Below are positions 18,510 through 27,787 of a stretch of DNA of 63,869 nucleotides, in pieces; the stretch's first letter is position 1, and each line of letters begins with the position of its first letter. A program made the translations under genes and the position numbers. This stretch comes from an uncultured Methylococcaceae bacterium (GTDB lineage: Bacteria; Pseudomonadota; Gammaproteobacteria; Methylococcales; Methylomonadaceae): positions 1-63,869 of the forward strand of contig CAIYRS010000017.1 of assembly GCA_903928685.1 (NCBI GenBank). Reading direction: 5' to 3'. The notes below the pieces were generated by a model. The model was not told where the DNA came from. It searched no databases and saw only the letters and a list, made by a program, of their open reading frames with translations.

Positions 18510-18950
18510 TTAAGCGGGAGTGGTTTTGCACTTTGGGCAAAAGCCGTATAGATACAGGGCGTGATCGGTTAGTTCATAGTCTAACGACTGGGCTATTTGC
18601 TTTTGTCGGCTCTCGATGATGTCATCGGTAAATTCATCCACCTTGCCACATTTAATGCACATGATGTGGTCGTGGTGATCGCCCCTATCCAATTCAAACA
18701 CCGAATTGCCGCCCTCAAAATGGTGACGGGTCACCAAACCAGCGGCTTCAAATTGGGTCAGCACCCGGTACACCGTCGCCAAACCAATATCTTCATCTTC
18801 GCTTAGCAAGATTTTATAGACTTTTTCAGCGGTCAAATGCCGCTCCGCAGTCTGTTTTTCTAAAATTTGCAGAATCTTAACCCGGGGCGTGGTTACTTTA
18901 AGGCCCGCGTTTCTGATGTCATGTGTTTCCAATGGTAAACTCCGGTACAT
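18510..18950 (-). CDS. fur: ferric uptake regulator Fur
   Basis: A 146-residue Fe(II)-responsive repressor. The winged-helix region NAGLKVTTPRVKILQILE...LATVYRVLTQFEAAGLV is followed by the metal-binding segment GDHHDHIMCIKCGKVDEF and the C-terminal FCPKCK zinc site. It is divergent from bamE, the classical gammaproteobacterial fur/omlA arrangement. I looked for a Fur box in the intergenic region and saw none that I trust. Confidence 0.94.
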   Translation of the reverse strand: MYRSLPLETHDIRNAGLKVTTPRVKILQILEKQTAERHLTAEKVYKILLSEDEDIGLATVYRVLTQFEAAGLVTRHHFEGGNSVFELDRGDHHDHIMCIKCGKVDEFTDDIIESRQKQIAQSLDYELTDHALYLYGFCPKCKTTPA

Positions 18951-19006
18951 GGCAGTTAACGAATAGGGTGCATTGTAGCTTGTTTAAGCCGTCTGGGCAT
19001 GAGAAC

Positions 19007-19038
19007 GTGTTTTAAAAGCTGCTGCGCTTTTAAAACAC
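19007..19038. repeat. GTGTTTTAAAAGC palindrome, short form of a larger element
   Basis: A perfect 13-base inverted repeat, GTGTTTTAAAAGC and GCTTTTAAAACAC, with a six-base loop lies between fur and bamE. The same outer arms, preceded by GAAC, bound the 141-bp element at 42009-42149, so this looks like an internally deleted copy. As RNA it would form a very stable hairpin in the bamE leader. Confidence 0.75.
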
Positions 19039-19110
19039 CTTCTGACACTTTATAGGATTATCCATTAACATCCTGTATCATTTTGGTTTTTTTCCCCATT
19101 GCCATCGCCC

Positions 19111-19548
19111 ATGAGTAAACAGCTTTTCCCTGTGGTTATCTTAACCAGCCTCTCACTATTAGGCTGCTCAACCGTTGTCAGCCATCTGCCTGGCGTTTAT
19201 ACCTTAGAAATCCAACAAGGTAATATTATCGACCAAGCCATGATAAACCAGCTAAAACCTGGGATGAACAAACGCCAAGTGCTATACATTATGGGTTCAC
19301 CCATGCTCACCGATTTTTTCCACCAAAAACGCTGGGATTACCTGTATTACGACAAAAAAGCTGGCGAAGATAAAATTCAAAAACGCGTAGTTTTGTATTT
19401 TAACAACGACCAAATCGTCGGTATCCAAGGCGATTTAAAACCCGGCGACCTAGCCGAAGTAAAAACCGCCGAACAAACCACCTTAGATTTACCCAAACGT
19501 GATCTGGATAAAACCTTGTGGGATAAGATTACTGGTTGGTTTAGCTAG
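19111..19548 (+). CDS. bamE: outer membrane protein assembly factor BamE
   Basis: Lipoprotein of the BAM complex that inserts beta-barrel proteins into the outer membrane. A signal peptide ending in LSLLGC supplies the lipidated Cys. The SmpA/OmlA domain is visible as GNIIDQAMINQLKPGMNKRQ, VLYIMGSPMLTDFFHQKRWD and YLYYDKK. I chose the ATG at 19111 over a TTG four codons earlier, because it gives the standard lipoprotein N-terminus. The ~145-residue length is normal. Divergent fur supports the assignment. Confidence 0.93.
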   Translation: MSKQLFPVVILTSLSLLGCSTVVSHLPGVYTLEIQQGNIIDQAMINQLKPGMNKRQVLYIMGSPMLTDFFHQKRWDYLYYDKKAGEDKIQKRVVLYFNNDQIVGIQGDLKPGDLAEVKTAEQTTLDLPKRDLDKTLWDKITGWFS

Positions 19549-19583
19549 GTTATTTACCTGCAATAACCTCATCAAATAGTATC

Positions 19584-19650
19584 GTAGGGTGGGCAGGCGG
19601 TTTTGCCCACCGATTACCCGCAAATGGTGAGCAAAAAAGCGTTGCTCACC
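19584..19650. repeat. GTAGGGTGGGCA hairpin repeat
   Basis: GTAGGGTGGGCAGGCGG-TTTTGCCCACC followed by a second arm GGTGAGC...GCTCACC. It sits between the convergent bamE and peptidase genes and could double as a terminator. Confidence 0.6.
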
Positions 19651-19663
19651 CCAAAAGCTTGAG

Positions 19664-20917
19664 TTATTTGACTTTAGGCACGCCTAGTCCGGTACATTTG
19701 TCCCAGCCAACATTAGTGCTTAGTCCAGAATAATAGCCGCACCAACCGGATTTGATGTCACGTAGAAGAAACGATCCGATGCCTGCATAAAAATCGCTTA
19801 ATAAGGATTGGGATGAGTCATAAAAACTATTGGTGGCGTTCATGATGCCAGCTAAGGTCGGAGCAGCCCAACTTGTACCGCCAGCGATATACCAGCCCGC
19901 TTTTCCGGTGTTGGATGGGGTGTAAAGTAACCAGGCGCCAGTGTTTGAATCGGAAGCCAGCGAAATATCAGGGACGCCCCGAAAATTGCCGACCAAGTTC
20001 GCTATGGGGTCTTGGAAACTGGGTCTGCTATAAATAGTGCTTAAGCCACTTCCCGCATCGGCCCAGGCAACTTCTGCGATCAACTTGCGGTTGTCTGGAT
20101 TGCGGCGCAAAGTTGTGCCGCCGACGCAAACAACATTGGGTGAGGTGCAAGGATACCCGGTGCCTGCCGCGTCGCCACTAGAGGCTAAATAGGTGATGCC
20201 TGGGGTGGTGAAATGATCATCAAAGGCAGTCTGTCCTGAAAACTCAGAGCCGCCCCAGCTCATGGAAACCTGCCCCCCTCCGGCTGCTGATACTAGGGTG
20301 CTGGCGATGTCTACGGCATCGAACATGTCATTGTCATTGGATGAGGCCGCCTCTACCAAAAATTGCTGTGCGTTGGGTGCCATGGCATGTGACCATTGCA
20401 AATCCAAAGCCGCCTCCGTTTCCCAGCCGTTTGGATCGTTGGCGGGCTGACTGTTATTGGCAAACACAACGGTCAGATTGGGGGTGGGCAGGCCAAATTG
20501 CATGGAAAATTTTTGCAAGTCACTCAAAGCATGAGGGTAGTGATAAGCAGTGACTAAGGCGATAGCCTTGCTGCCACCTTTAGATACAGTGGTGACACTG
20601 TTGGGCTCGCAACCTTTAACAGCAGTGACTAAGTTGTAGATGCAAGCTAAAGAAGCCGGAGTTTCATATCCCAGCCCAAGGTATGGGGGTTTGCCATAAG
20701 GGATGATTTGGCTGGCGATGCGGGCGTTAAAGGCCACATGGCCTTCTTCGGGAACTTGGACGCGAAAGTGAGTGCGGACTTTTTTGCCCAACTGTTCCGA
20801 TTTTAAGACACCGGAGTGAGGGATGTACTCTTGTTCGGGTCGAGCAAAGACCGTTAACGTATTTACTGCCAAAAGCGCGGCGGTTAATCTTAGTTGCCAT
20901 AGTTTGTTTTTGTTCAT
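19664..20917 (-). CDS. sedolisin-like serine-carboxyl peptidase (S53)
   Basis: A 417-residue exported protein with a signal peptide (ending near VFARP). The S53 catalytic residues are visible: Glu and Asp four apart in WETEAALDLQW, the oxyanion Asp in ASSGDAAG, and the nucleophile Ser in GGTSWAAP. The C-terminal GWDKCTGLGVP resembles the calcium site. The catalytic domain begins near YETPASLACIYNLV, leaving only about 50-60 residues after the signal instead of the usual ~180-residue activation domain. Sedolisins are acid peptidases. The physiological substrate is unknown. It is monocistronic. Confidence 0.85.
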   Translation of the reverse strand: MNKNKLWQLRLTAALLAVNTLTVFARPEQEYIPHSGVLKSEQLGKKVRTHFRVQVPEEGHVAFNARIASQIIPYGKPPYLGLGYETPASLACIYNLVTAVKGCEPNSVTTVSKGGSKAIALVTAYHYPHALSDLQKFSMQFGLPTPNLTVVFANNSQPANDPNGWETEAALDLQWSHAMAPNAQQFLVEAASSNDNDMFDAVDIASTLVSAAGGGQVSMSWGGSEFSGQTAFDDHFTTPGITYLASSGDAAGTGYPCTSPNVVCVGGTTLRRNPDNRKLIAEVAWADAGSGLSTIYSRPSFQDPIANLVGNFRGVPDISLASDSNTGAWLLYTPSNTGKAGWYIAGGTSWAAPTLAGIMNATNSFYDSSQSLLSDFYAGIGSFLLRDIKSGWCGYYSGLSTNVGWDKCTGLGVPKVK

Positions 20918-20985
20918 GCGATTTACCTTTTGGTTTGCAGAAGTAGGGTTTTAAGAAAATGGTTGGAGCAGTGTCGTCAACCGCA

Positions 20986-22098
20986 CTAGGTCAAGCACTG
21001 CACTATAGTTTTAAACGGTATTTCAATCGCCACATGCAAACCGCCTTCAGGTCGGTTATGGGCGCGGATTTGTCCGCCGTGGGCGGTGATGGCGCTATGG
21101 GCGATGGTCAATCCTAAACCCACGCTATCGTTTTTAGCCTGTTGCGGATTGCGGAAAAAGGCTTGGAAAATCAATGCCAAATATTGTTCATCAACACCAG
21201 GACCATCATCTAGGATGCTGATAGACAGCTGCTCTGTGGTCTTATCAAAACTCACTTTTAGCGCAACGACGCCACCTCTTTTCGCGTGCTGCACGGCATT
21301 GCGTAAGACATTTTCTACCGCGCGGTGCAGCAACTCGCCGTAACCTTGCACCAGCAAACTATCAAAACCGTAATACTGAATGCAGACATGCTTACGTTCC
21401 GCTTCAAAACGGGCATCATCGACAATATCTGCCAGCAATTCGGCAAGCTCAATTTCGTCTTTATCAGCTTTCAACACGCCCGCTTCCAAGCGTGACAACA
21501 CCAGTAATTCGCCCACCAAATCACTGATGCGCTGCGAATCGCGTTCGATACGTACCAAGGTACTGGGGATTTTGTCAGGTTGTTGTTGCGCCAAACCAAT
21601 GGCTAACTGCATACGCGCCAACGGTGAGCGTAATTCATGCGAGACATCGTGCAGCAAGCGTTGTTGGGCGGTGATTAATCCGCCCAGCTGCACCGCCATG
21701 TGGTCAAAATCGCGGCCTAAATTCGCTAATTCATCGTTACGTCCGCCCATTGCCGTGGCTATGCGGGTATCCAATTTGCCATCCGCCAAATCTGCAAAAG
21801 CGTTTTGTAAGGTGCGGATGGGTTTGGCGAAATACCAGGCCAGCACAGCGCTAAACAGGAAGCTGAAGAGTGTGCCGACGATAATCGGCAATAAGGGGGT
21901 TGGACGGCTATGCGGCTTAAGCCCGTGTTCGGAAGGCGGTATAAAATCCGGTGGCGGCTCAAAATTCGGCTCCAACATGACAACATTAGGCCGCCAAAAA
22001 CCGTGGTGCGTAAGCTCAATAACCGTACCCACCACCGCAACCGTCGTCATTAAGGTCAGCCAGAGCACAAAAAAGAATTTCCAATACAATCTGCCCAT
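20986..22098 (-). CDS. cpxA: CpxA-like sensor histidine kinase
   Basis: Membrane kinase of about 370 residues. It has a first helix (FFFVLWLTLMTTVAVVG), a short proline-rich periplasmic loop (LEPNFEPPPDFIPPSEHG), a second helix and a HAMP segment beginning AKPIRTLQNAFADL. The H-box is LHDVSHELRSPLARMQLA and the ATPase domain has LDDGPGVDEQY and VGLGLTIAHSA. I chose the ATG at 22098, which has AAGGGG about eight bases upstream, instead of a Met 17 codons earlier inside the regulator gene. It is two bases downstream of the regulator gene. The Cpx label is by family resemblance; the signal is unknown. Confidence 0.85.
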   Translation of the reverse strand: MGRLYWKFFFVLWLTLMTTVAVVGTVIELTHHGFWRPNVVMLEPNFEPPPDFIPPSEHGLKPHSRPTPLLPIIVGTLFSFLFSAVLAWYFAKPIRTLQNAFADLADGKLDTRIATAMGGRNDELANLGRDFDHMAVQLGGLITAQQRLLHDVSHELRSPLARMQLAIGLAQQQPDKIPSTLVRIERDSQRISDLVGELLVLSRLEAGVLKADKDEIELAELLADIVDDARFEAERKHVCIQYYGFDSLLVQGYGELLHRAVENVLRNAVQHAKRGGVVALKVSFDKTTEQLSISILDDGPGVDEQYLALIFQAFFRNPQQAKNDSVGLGLTIAHSAITAHGGQIRAHNRPEGGLHVAIEIPFKTIVQCLT

Positions 22099-22100
22099 GC

Positions 22101-22787
22101 TCAGCCCCTTACCAGTTGATAGCCCTTGCCGCGTACGGTTTGGATGCAAGAACGACCATCCGCTTGCTGGCCTAGCTTTTGGCGGATGCTGCTGACATGG
22201 ACGTCAATACTGCGGTCAAAACGCGCTAAAGGTCTGCCTAAAGCTTTTTCCGACAATTCTTCTTTGCTAACGATGCGCCCAGCGTTGTCTGCCAAGGTTT
22301 CCAGCACATTAAACTCGGTGCTGGTCAATTCCAACTCGATTTCAAACCACTGGACTTTACGTTGCCAAGGCCAGATTTTTAATGCGCCCACGATAATGCT
22401 ATCGCTACCATTTAGGTTTTGGCTAGCGGCGGTGCGGCGCAGAATCGCCCGTATCCGCGCCACCAATTCGCGTGGCGTACAGGGTTTGGGGACATAATCA
22501 TCCGCGCCCAATTCCAAACCAATGATACGGTCAACATCATCACCTCTGGCGGTAAACATCAAAACGGGCACGCTGCTATCGCGGCGTATTTTCGCCAAGA
22601 TTTCCGTGCCGCTCATGTCCGGCAACATAATGTCCAAAACCACTAAGTGATAGTCACCGGATAATGCCAATGCCAATCCTGCCATTCCCGTGTGTACGGC
22701 TTTGGCAGCAAAGCCATCTTGAGCGAGATAGTCGCCAAACATCTCCGCCAATTCCACGTCATCATCAATAATTAAAATGTTCTTCAT
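22101..22787 (-). CDS. cpxR: CpxR-like response regulator
   Basis: OmpR-family regulator of about 228 residues. The receiver has acidic pocket Asp8-Asp10 and phospho-acceptor Asp52 in VVLDIMLPDMSG, with Lys in YVPKPCTPRELVARI. The winged-helix C-terminus shows LTSTEFNVLETLADNAGRIV, RSIDVHVSSIRQKLG and VRGKGYQLV. I started at MKNILIIDDD rather than eleven codons upstream, because the motif begins there and CAGGG precedes it. It is co-transcribed with the kinase and divergent from the efflux operon at 23095, its likeliest target. Confidence 0.88.
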   Translation of the reverse strand: MKNILIIDDDVELAEMFGDYLAQDGFAAKAVHTGMAGLALALSGDYHLVVLDIMLPDMSGTEILAKIRRDSSVPVLMFTARGDDVDRIIGLELGADDYVPKPCTPRELVARIRAILRRTAASQNLNGSDSIIVGALKIWPWQRKVQWFEIELELTSTEFNVLETLADNAGRIVSKEELSEKALGRPLARFDRSIDVHVSSIRQKLGQQADGRSCIQTVRGKGYQLVRG

Positions 22788-23094
22788 AACCCTGCCTGAA
22801 CTTGCTTGATGACGCATCATAGTCGCGCGGTTAAGGCTTGAACAGATAATGGGCTTGAGTTTTACCTAAATTTACATTTATTTACGGGGGTTATTTGGTC
22901 GATTGCATTGAGATTTTGGGAGTGAAAAATCATGATTTTTCATTCCAATTAATTACATACCTTGGAATCCAACCAAAATCCATTTCCCCCGCCACAAACG
23001 CTCACCCAGCTTTACATATCTTTACCTTCCACCAACCCCTCTTTACACAGCACTTGGGCATACTAAAGCCAACTGCATAACGAGGTGTTTCCGC

Positions 23095-24522
23095 ATGAAC
23101 CCATCACCATTTCCCACTTTACTATTTAGCGCGGTTTGTTTGTCGGCCTGCATGGTCGGGCCGGATTATCAAAAACCCGACACCGCCACGCCCGCTCAAT
23201 GGCAAACGCCTGTCGCCAATACCGTAACCGCAAAGCCAGTTGCGCTTAAGCATTGGTGGCAAACCTTTAATGATCCTATCCTGACGTCGCTTATCCAACA
23301 AGCGCAAACGGGTAATCGTGATTTGTTCCAAGCCGAAGCGCGGATACGGGAAGCACGCGCCAGACGGCAACTGGCGGTTGCCAATTTGCTACCCACCTCA
23401 TCCATCAACGCGTCTGCCAGCCAAAGTGGCAGCAGCGAGGCTGCCAATAATATAAACGTCCCCGGTTTTGATTTAACCAACGACTTGTACAGCAACACCT
23501 TAGATGCCAGTTGGGAGTTAGATATTTTTGGCAAACGGCGGCGCTCGCTGGAATCTTCCGCCGCCAGCTTGCAAGCGTCTGAAGAAGACTTGCGCGATGT
23601 GTTGGTCAGCCTGTGTGCGGAAGTGGCGTTGAATTATGTCGATGTGCGCGGCTATCAACAGCGTTTGGCGATCACCGAAGCCAATTTGGCGGCGCAACAA
23701 GAAACGTTTGACATCACCTATTGGCGTGAACAAGCGGGCTTAGTCAGTGGTTTGGATTTGGTGCAAGCCAAACTGACCTTGGAAAACACCCGCGCCAGCC
23801 TGCCCAGCTTACGCAGCTCGCTTGAACAAGCCAAACATCGGCTGGCAGCTTTGTTAGGCAATCCACCAGCGGCCTTGCAAACCCTGCTCGATAAATCCGC
23901 CGCCATTCCGGTCGCCACCGCGCAAATCATGACGGGCATCCCTGCCGATGTGTTGCGGCAACGCCCCGACATACGCCGCAGCGAGCGCAAACTGGCGGCG
24001 CAAACCGCACAAATCGGCGTTGCCGAAGCGGCGCGTTATCCCAGTTTTAATTTATCCGGTTCGATTGGTGTGGAATCTTTGCTGACCAGCAATCTGTACA
24101 CCGCCAGCGCGAAAACGTTTCAAATGGCTGCCAGTTCGGCGTGGGTGTTGTTTGATTCCGGTCGCATCCGCAGTAATGTCGCCATCCAAACCGCTTTGCA
24201 GGAACAAGCCTTGGGAGCGTACCAAGCCACGGTGTTGACGGCCTTGCGCGATGTCGAAAACGCCCTGACCGCGTACACGCAAGAACAGCAACGCCGCACC
24301 GCTTTGCAAGCGTCGGTACAAGCGGGCATCAGCGCCATGGCCTTGGCAAATGAGCAATACCAAAGCGGCACGGTCGATTTTCAGCGCGTGTTGGACAGCC
24401 AACGGTCTTTATTGAGCGCACAAACCCAATTGGCGACCAGCGAAGCGGAAATTGCTGCAAATGTTGTTCGGCTTTACAAAGCCTTAGGTGGCGGTTGGCA
24501 AACGGAGCAAGCGCATGGCTAA
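23095..24522 (+). CDS. outer membrane efflux lipoprotein (NodT/OprM family)
   Basis: TolC-like channel of 475 residues. The signal ends with lipobox LSACMVGPDYQKP, the standard opening of NodT-family lipoproteins. Two outer-membrane efflux repeats follow, with the landmarks ANLLPTSSINASASQSG, LDASWELDIFGKRRR, LRQRPDIRRSERKLAA and YPSFNLSGSIG. It begins a four-gene operon whose other products are a periplasmic adaptor, an ABC ATPase and an ABC permease. A GAGGTG lies eleven bases before the ATG. Confidence 0.92.
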   Translation: MNPSPFPTLLFSAVCLSACMVGPDYQKPDTATPAQWQTPVANTVTAKPVALKHWWQTFNDPILTSLIQQAQTGNRDLFQAEARIREARARRQLAVANLLPTSSINASASQSGSSEAANNINVPGFDLTNDLYSNTLDASWELDIFGKRRRSLESSAASLQASEEDLRDVLVSLCAEVALNYVDVRGYQQRLAITEANLAAQQETFDITYWREQAGLVSGLDLVQAKLTLENTRASLPSLRSSLEQAKHRLAALLGNPPAALQTLLDKSAAIPVATAQIMTGIPADVLRQRPDIRRSERKLAAQTAQIGVAEAARYPSFNLSGSIGVESLLTSNLYTASAKTFQMAASSAWVLFDSGRIRSNVAIQTALQEQALGAYQATVLTALRDVENALTAYTQEQQRRTALQASVQAGISAMALANEQYQSGTVDFQRVLDSQRSLLSAQTQLATSEAEIAANVVRLYKALGGGWQTEQAHG

Positions 24523-25780
24523 ACCTTCCAGCACATTTAATCCTGATGTTTTGGAATTGAATAAACCCGCAAAATCGGCTTGGCAACGCTATTTTTGGTG
24601 GGGCGCGAGCTTGCTGTTGTGCGGTGGCGTTGGGTTGGCGCTGTCTGGCAAATCCGACCCGCGCGTCCATTATTTAACCAAACCCGTGACCTTGGGCGAT
24701 TTGTCCGTCACCGTCAGCGCCACAGGAACGCTAGCGCCGCTGAAAGAAGTCGAAGTCGGTATTGAGGTGTCTGGCACGGTTGAAAGCGTCGCCGCCAGCT
24801 ATAACGATGTGGTCAAGACCGGACAAGTCTTGGCGAAATTGGATACCACGCGCTTGGCGGCACAAGCTTCGCAAGCGCAAGCGGCTTTGGCATCGGCACA
24901 GGCAAAAATCCAACAAACCCACGCCACGGTTTTGGAAGCCGAGGCGCAAATGGCGAGGCTGCTGCACGTTAAAGCACTCAGTGGCGGTAAAGTGCCGTCG
25001 CAATACGATTTGACTACCGCCACCGCCGTACTCACTCGTGCTAAAGCCGATGAAGCTGCCGCAAAAGCGTCTGCCGAACAGGCTAAGGCAACACTGGTAG
25101 TCAACCGTACCGATTTGGGCAAAGCCACGGTCAAATCGCCCATCAACGGCGTGGTGCTGAAACGTTCGGTAGAACCCGGACAAACCGTTGCCGCGCAATT
25201 TACAGCGCCCGTGCTGTTCACCTTGGCGGAAGATTTGACGCAGATGGAATTGCAAGTCGATGTCGATGAAGCCGATGTGGGGCAGGTGCAAGCCGGACAA
25301 CAAGCCAGTTTTACCGTCGATGCCTATCCAGACCGCCATTTTCCCGCGCAAATCACTCAAGTGCGCTTTGGCTCGGAAACCGTGGATGGCGTGGTGACTT
25401 ACAAAACTGTGTTACGGGTCGACAATGCCGAGTTGGCGTTGCGCCCAGGCATGACCGCCACCGCCACCATCACCGTTAATCAACGCCACGCCGTGCGCTT
25501 GGTTGACAACAGCGTATTGAACTTCATGCCGCCGCCTGAAGCGTCGGAAAAACACGGCAGTTTTATCGACAGCATATTGCCGCATCCGCCCAAGCCTGCA
25601 AGCACACCGACCCATCCGGCGACCAACAGCCCCAGCCAATCCGTTTGGCGCATCCAAGATGGCAAGCTGCAAGCCATTACCATCACCAAAGGCGCAAGCA
25701 ATGGCTTGGTCACTGAAATACTCGACGACGATCTGGCGGTTGGCAGCGAACTGGTATTCGCACAGGAGGTCGCGCCATGA
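24515..25780 (+). CDS. MacA-like periplasmic adaptor (membrane fusion protein)
   Basis: About 421 residues with an N-terminal membrane anchor (residues about 28-46). The lipoyl half-motifs are VTVSATGTLAPLKEVEVGIEVSGTV and VKSPINGVVLKRSVEPGQTVA, separated by an Ala/Gln-rich coiled-coil hairpin. Beta-barrel strands follow. A proline-rich insertion (EASEKHGSFIDSILPHPPKP) lies near the C-terminus. I started at 24515, with GGAG nine bases upstream and an eight-base overlap with the channel gene. It would link the inner-membrane ABC pump to the outer-membrane channel. Confidence 0.9.
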   Translation: MAKPSSTFNPDVLELNKPAKSAWQRYFWWGASLLLCGGVGLALSGKSDPRVHYLTKPVTLGDLSVTVSATGTLAPLKEVEVGIEVSGTVESVAASYNDVVKTGQVLAKLDTTRLAAQASQAQAALASAQAKIQQTHATVLEAEAQMARLLHVKALSGGKVPSQYDLTTATAVLTRAKADEAAAKASAEQAKATLVVNRTDLGKATVKSPINGVVLKRSVEPGQTVAAQFTAPVLFTLAEDLTQMELQVDVDEADVGQVQAGQQASFTVDAYPDRHFPAQITQVRFGSETVDGVVTYKTVLRVDNAELALRPGMTATATITVNQRHAVRLVDNSVLNFMPPPEASEKHGSFIDSILPHPPKPASTPTHPATNSPSQSVWRIQDGKLQAITITKGASNGLVTEILDDDLAVGSELVFAQEVAP

Positions 25781-26469
25781 CCAGCGACACCTTACTGAAA
25801 CTGCAAGCCATCACCAAAGTGTACGGCATGGGCGAAGCACAAATGTTTGCCTTGCGCGGCATCAGCTTAACCATCAACCAAGGCGAGTTTGTTGCGGTGA
25901 TGGGGCCGAGCGGGTCGGGCAAAAGCACTTGCATGAATATTCTCGGCTGCATGGACCAGCCCAGTGACGGGCATTACTGGTTTCGTGATGTCAATGTCGG
26001 CGCATTGTCGCGCAACCAACGCACGCTGTTACGGCGGCATTATCTGGGCTTTGTCTTCCAAGGCTTTAACCTGCTGAACCGTACCTCGGCCTTGGAAAAT
26101 GTCGAGCTGCCCTTGCTGTATCGCGGTGTCGGCAGCAATGAACGCCGCGCCGCCGCCCGACTAGCCTTAGCGACCGTGGGATTAAGCGGCTGGGAAACAC
26201 ATAAATCCAACGAGCTGTCCGGCGGACAACAACAGCGGGTAGCAATCGCCCGCGCCATCGTCACCGAACCGTTGCTGTTGTTGGCGGACGAGCCGACCGG
26301 GAATCTCGACTCGCAGCGTAGCGAAGAAATCATGGCATTGCTGGTGCAGCTTAACCGCGAGCGGGGCATTACCGTAGTGATGGTCACCCATGAACCTGAA
26401 ATGGCGGCCTATGCCCAGCGCATTGTCCAATTTCGTGATGGTTTGATTGAGCGTGATCAAAAATCGTAG
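25777..26469 (+). CDS. MacB-type ABC transporter ATPase
   Basis: A 230-residue ATPase with Walker [11 protein letters not shown]-loop [12 protein letters not shown], signature [14 protein letters not shown], Walker [13 protein letters not shown] and H-loop MVTHEPEMA. It shares the LolD/MacB subtype hallmarks. The ATG overlaps the adaptor stop (ATGA). In E. coli MacB the ATPase and permease are fused; here they are separate, as in YknYZ-type systems. A palindromic repeat separates it from the permease gene. Confidence 0.92.
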   Translation: MTSDTLLKLQAITKVYGMGEAQMFALRGISLTINQGEFVAVMGPSGSGKSTCMNILGCMDQPSDGHYWFRDVNVGALSRNQRTLLRRHYLGFVFQGFNLLNRTSALENVELPLLYRGVGSNERRAAARLALATVGLSGWETHKSNELSGGQQQRVAIARAIVTEPLLLLADEPTGNLDSQRSEEIMALLVQLNRERGITVVMVTHEPEMAAYAQRIVQFRDGLIERDQKS

Positions 26470-26545
26470 GATGGGCTGACGTTAAGGAAGCCCATCAATT
26501 TTGTTTTATCCCATGGTGGGCTTCCTTAACGTCAGCCCATCCTAC
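26466..26545. repeat. GTAGGATGGGCTGACG palindromic repeat inside the efflux operon
   Basis: A near-perfect inverted repeat: the left arm GTAGGATGGGCTGACGTTAA pairs with the right arm TTAACGTCAGCCCATCCTAC around an AT-rich loop. It overlaps the ATPase stop codon and lies 24 bases before the permease ATG. Related copies occur at 34456, 35640, 45552 and 49129. Confidence 0.8.
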
Positions 26546-26569
26546 ATCCCCATTAATCAACACTAAACC

Positions 26570-27787
26570 ATGATAAGCAACCTACTCACCAGCACTTTAC
26601 CTATCGCCGTGCGGGAAATGCAGCGTAATTTGCTGCGCTCGGTGCTGACCATGCTCGGCATTATCATCGGGGTGGCGGCGGTGATTGTGTTGATGACACT
26701 GGGCAGCGGCACAACCCGCCATGTCACCGAACAAATCGCCAGCTTGGGCAGTAATTTGTTGATGATAAGCACGGGCAAAAGCATGGGGCCGATGCAATCC
26801 TCGACTGCGCCAAAATTCAAATTGGCGGATGCCGAAGCCATTGCCCGTGAAGTGACCAGTTTAGTTGCCGTTGCCCCGCAAGCCTCCAGCAACGCCACCG
26901 CCATTTTTGCCAACCAAAATTGGCAAACCAATATCACGGGCAGTAGCGAGCGGTATTTTTCCGTCAACAACCGCCAATTGGCTGCTGGACGGATTTTTAC
27001 CACCAGTGAAGTGCGTTCGGGCGCAATGGTTTGTGTGATTGGCGAAACCTTGCGCGGCAAGTTGTTCGGAACTAGCAACCCGATTGGCGCACGAATGCGT
27101 TTGCAAAAACTGTCCTGCGAAGTGATTGGTTTGTTGGAAGCCAAAGGTCAATCGAGCATGGGCAGCGATCAGGACGATATAGTGATTTTACCGCTCCGTA
27201 CTTTCCAGCGGCGCATTGCGGGCAACGATGAAGTAGCGATGATTCAAGTCTCTGCCAAAGACGGCGTGACCACCAACGAAGTCAAGCAAGCGATCCAGCA
27301 AGTGCTGCGCCGCCAACGGCATTTGTCCGCCGCTGATGAAGATGATTTTAATGTTGTCGATATGAAGGAAATTGCGGGGATTTTATCTGGCACGACGCAA
27401 TTGATGACCAGCTTGCTGAGTGCGGTGGCAGGCATCAGCTTATTGGTCGGCGGGGTTGGCATTATGAATATCATGCTGGTGTCGGTGACCGAACGCACCC
27501 GCGAAATCGGCATACGCTTGGCGATTGGCGCATTGGAGCGGGAAATCCTCGCGCAATTTTTGGTGGAAGCGGTGGTGTTGTCGACCACTGGCGGCGGCAT
27601 CGGCATTCTCTTGGCGTTGACCATTGCCAGTGTTTTGGCAGCTGTTTTGCAGATTCCGCTGGCCTTTAGCCCGCTGGTTATCGTCAGCGCATTTGTCTTT
27701 TCGGCAACGGTTGGCGTGGTATTTGGCTACACGCCTGCGCGGAAAGCGGCGCGGTTAAATCCGATTGAGGCATTGCGGCATGAGTAA
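26570..27787 (+). CDS. MacB-type ABC transporter permease
   Basis: A 405-residue membrane protein. The N-terminal region is VREMQRNLLRSVLTMLGIIIGVAAVI, followed by a periplasmic MacB_PCD domain (about residues 50-240). Three C-terminal helices begin at LLSAVAGISLLVGGVGIMNIMLVSVTERTREIGIRLAIGA. It ends GYTPARKAARLNPIEALRHE, the canonical MacB/FtsX tail. It completes a tripartite efflux system with the three upstream genes. Substrates of MacAB-type pumps include macrolides, peptides and lipids; none can be chosen here. Confidence 0.92.
   Translation: MISNLLTSTLPIAVREMQRNLLRSVLTMLGIIIGVAAVIVLMTLGSGTTRHVTEQIASLGSNLLMISTGKSMGPMQSSTAPKFKLADAEAIAREVTSLVAVAPQASSNATAIFANQNWQTNITGSSERYFSVNNRQLAAGRIFTTSEVRSGAMVCVIGETLRGKLFGTSNPIGARMRLQKLSCEVIGLLEAKGQSSMGSDQDDIVILPLRTFQRRIAGNDEVAMIQVSAKDGVTTNEVKQAIQQVLRRQRHLSAADEDDFNVVDMKEIAGILSGTTQLMTSLLSAVAGISLLVGGVGIMNIMLVSVTERTREIGIRLAIGALEREILAQFLVEAVVLSTTGGGIGILLALTIASVLAAVLQIPLAFSPLVIVSAFVFSATVGVVFGYTPARKAARLNPIEALRHE

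Noticed and set aside
26563-27144. 193-codon minus-strand frame opposite the MacB-type permease
   Set aside because: Shadow of a well-supported membrane protein gene; no signals of its own.
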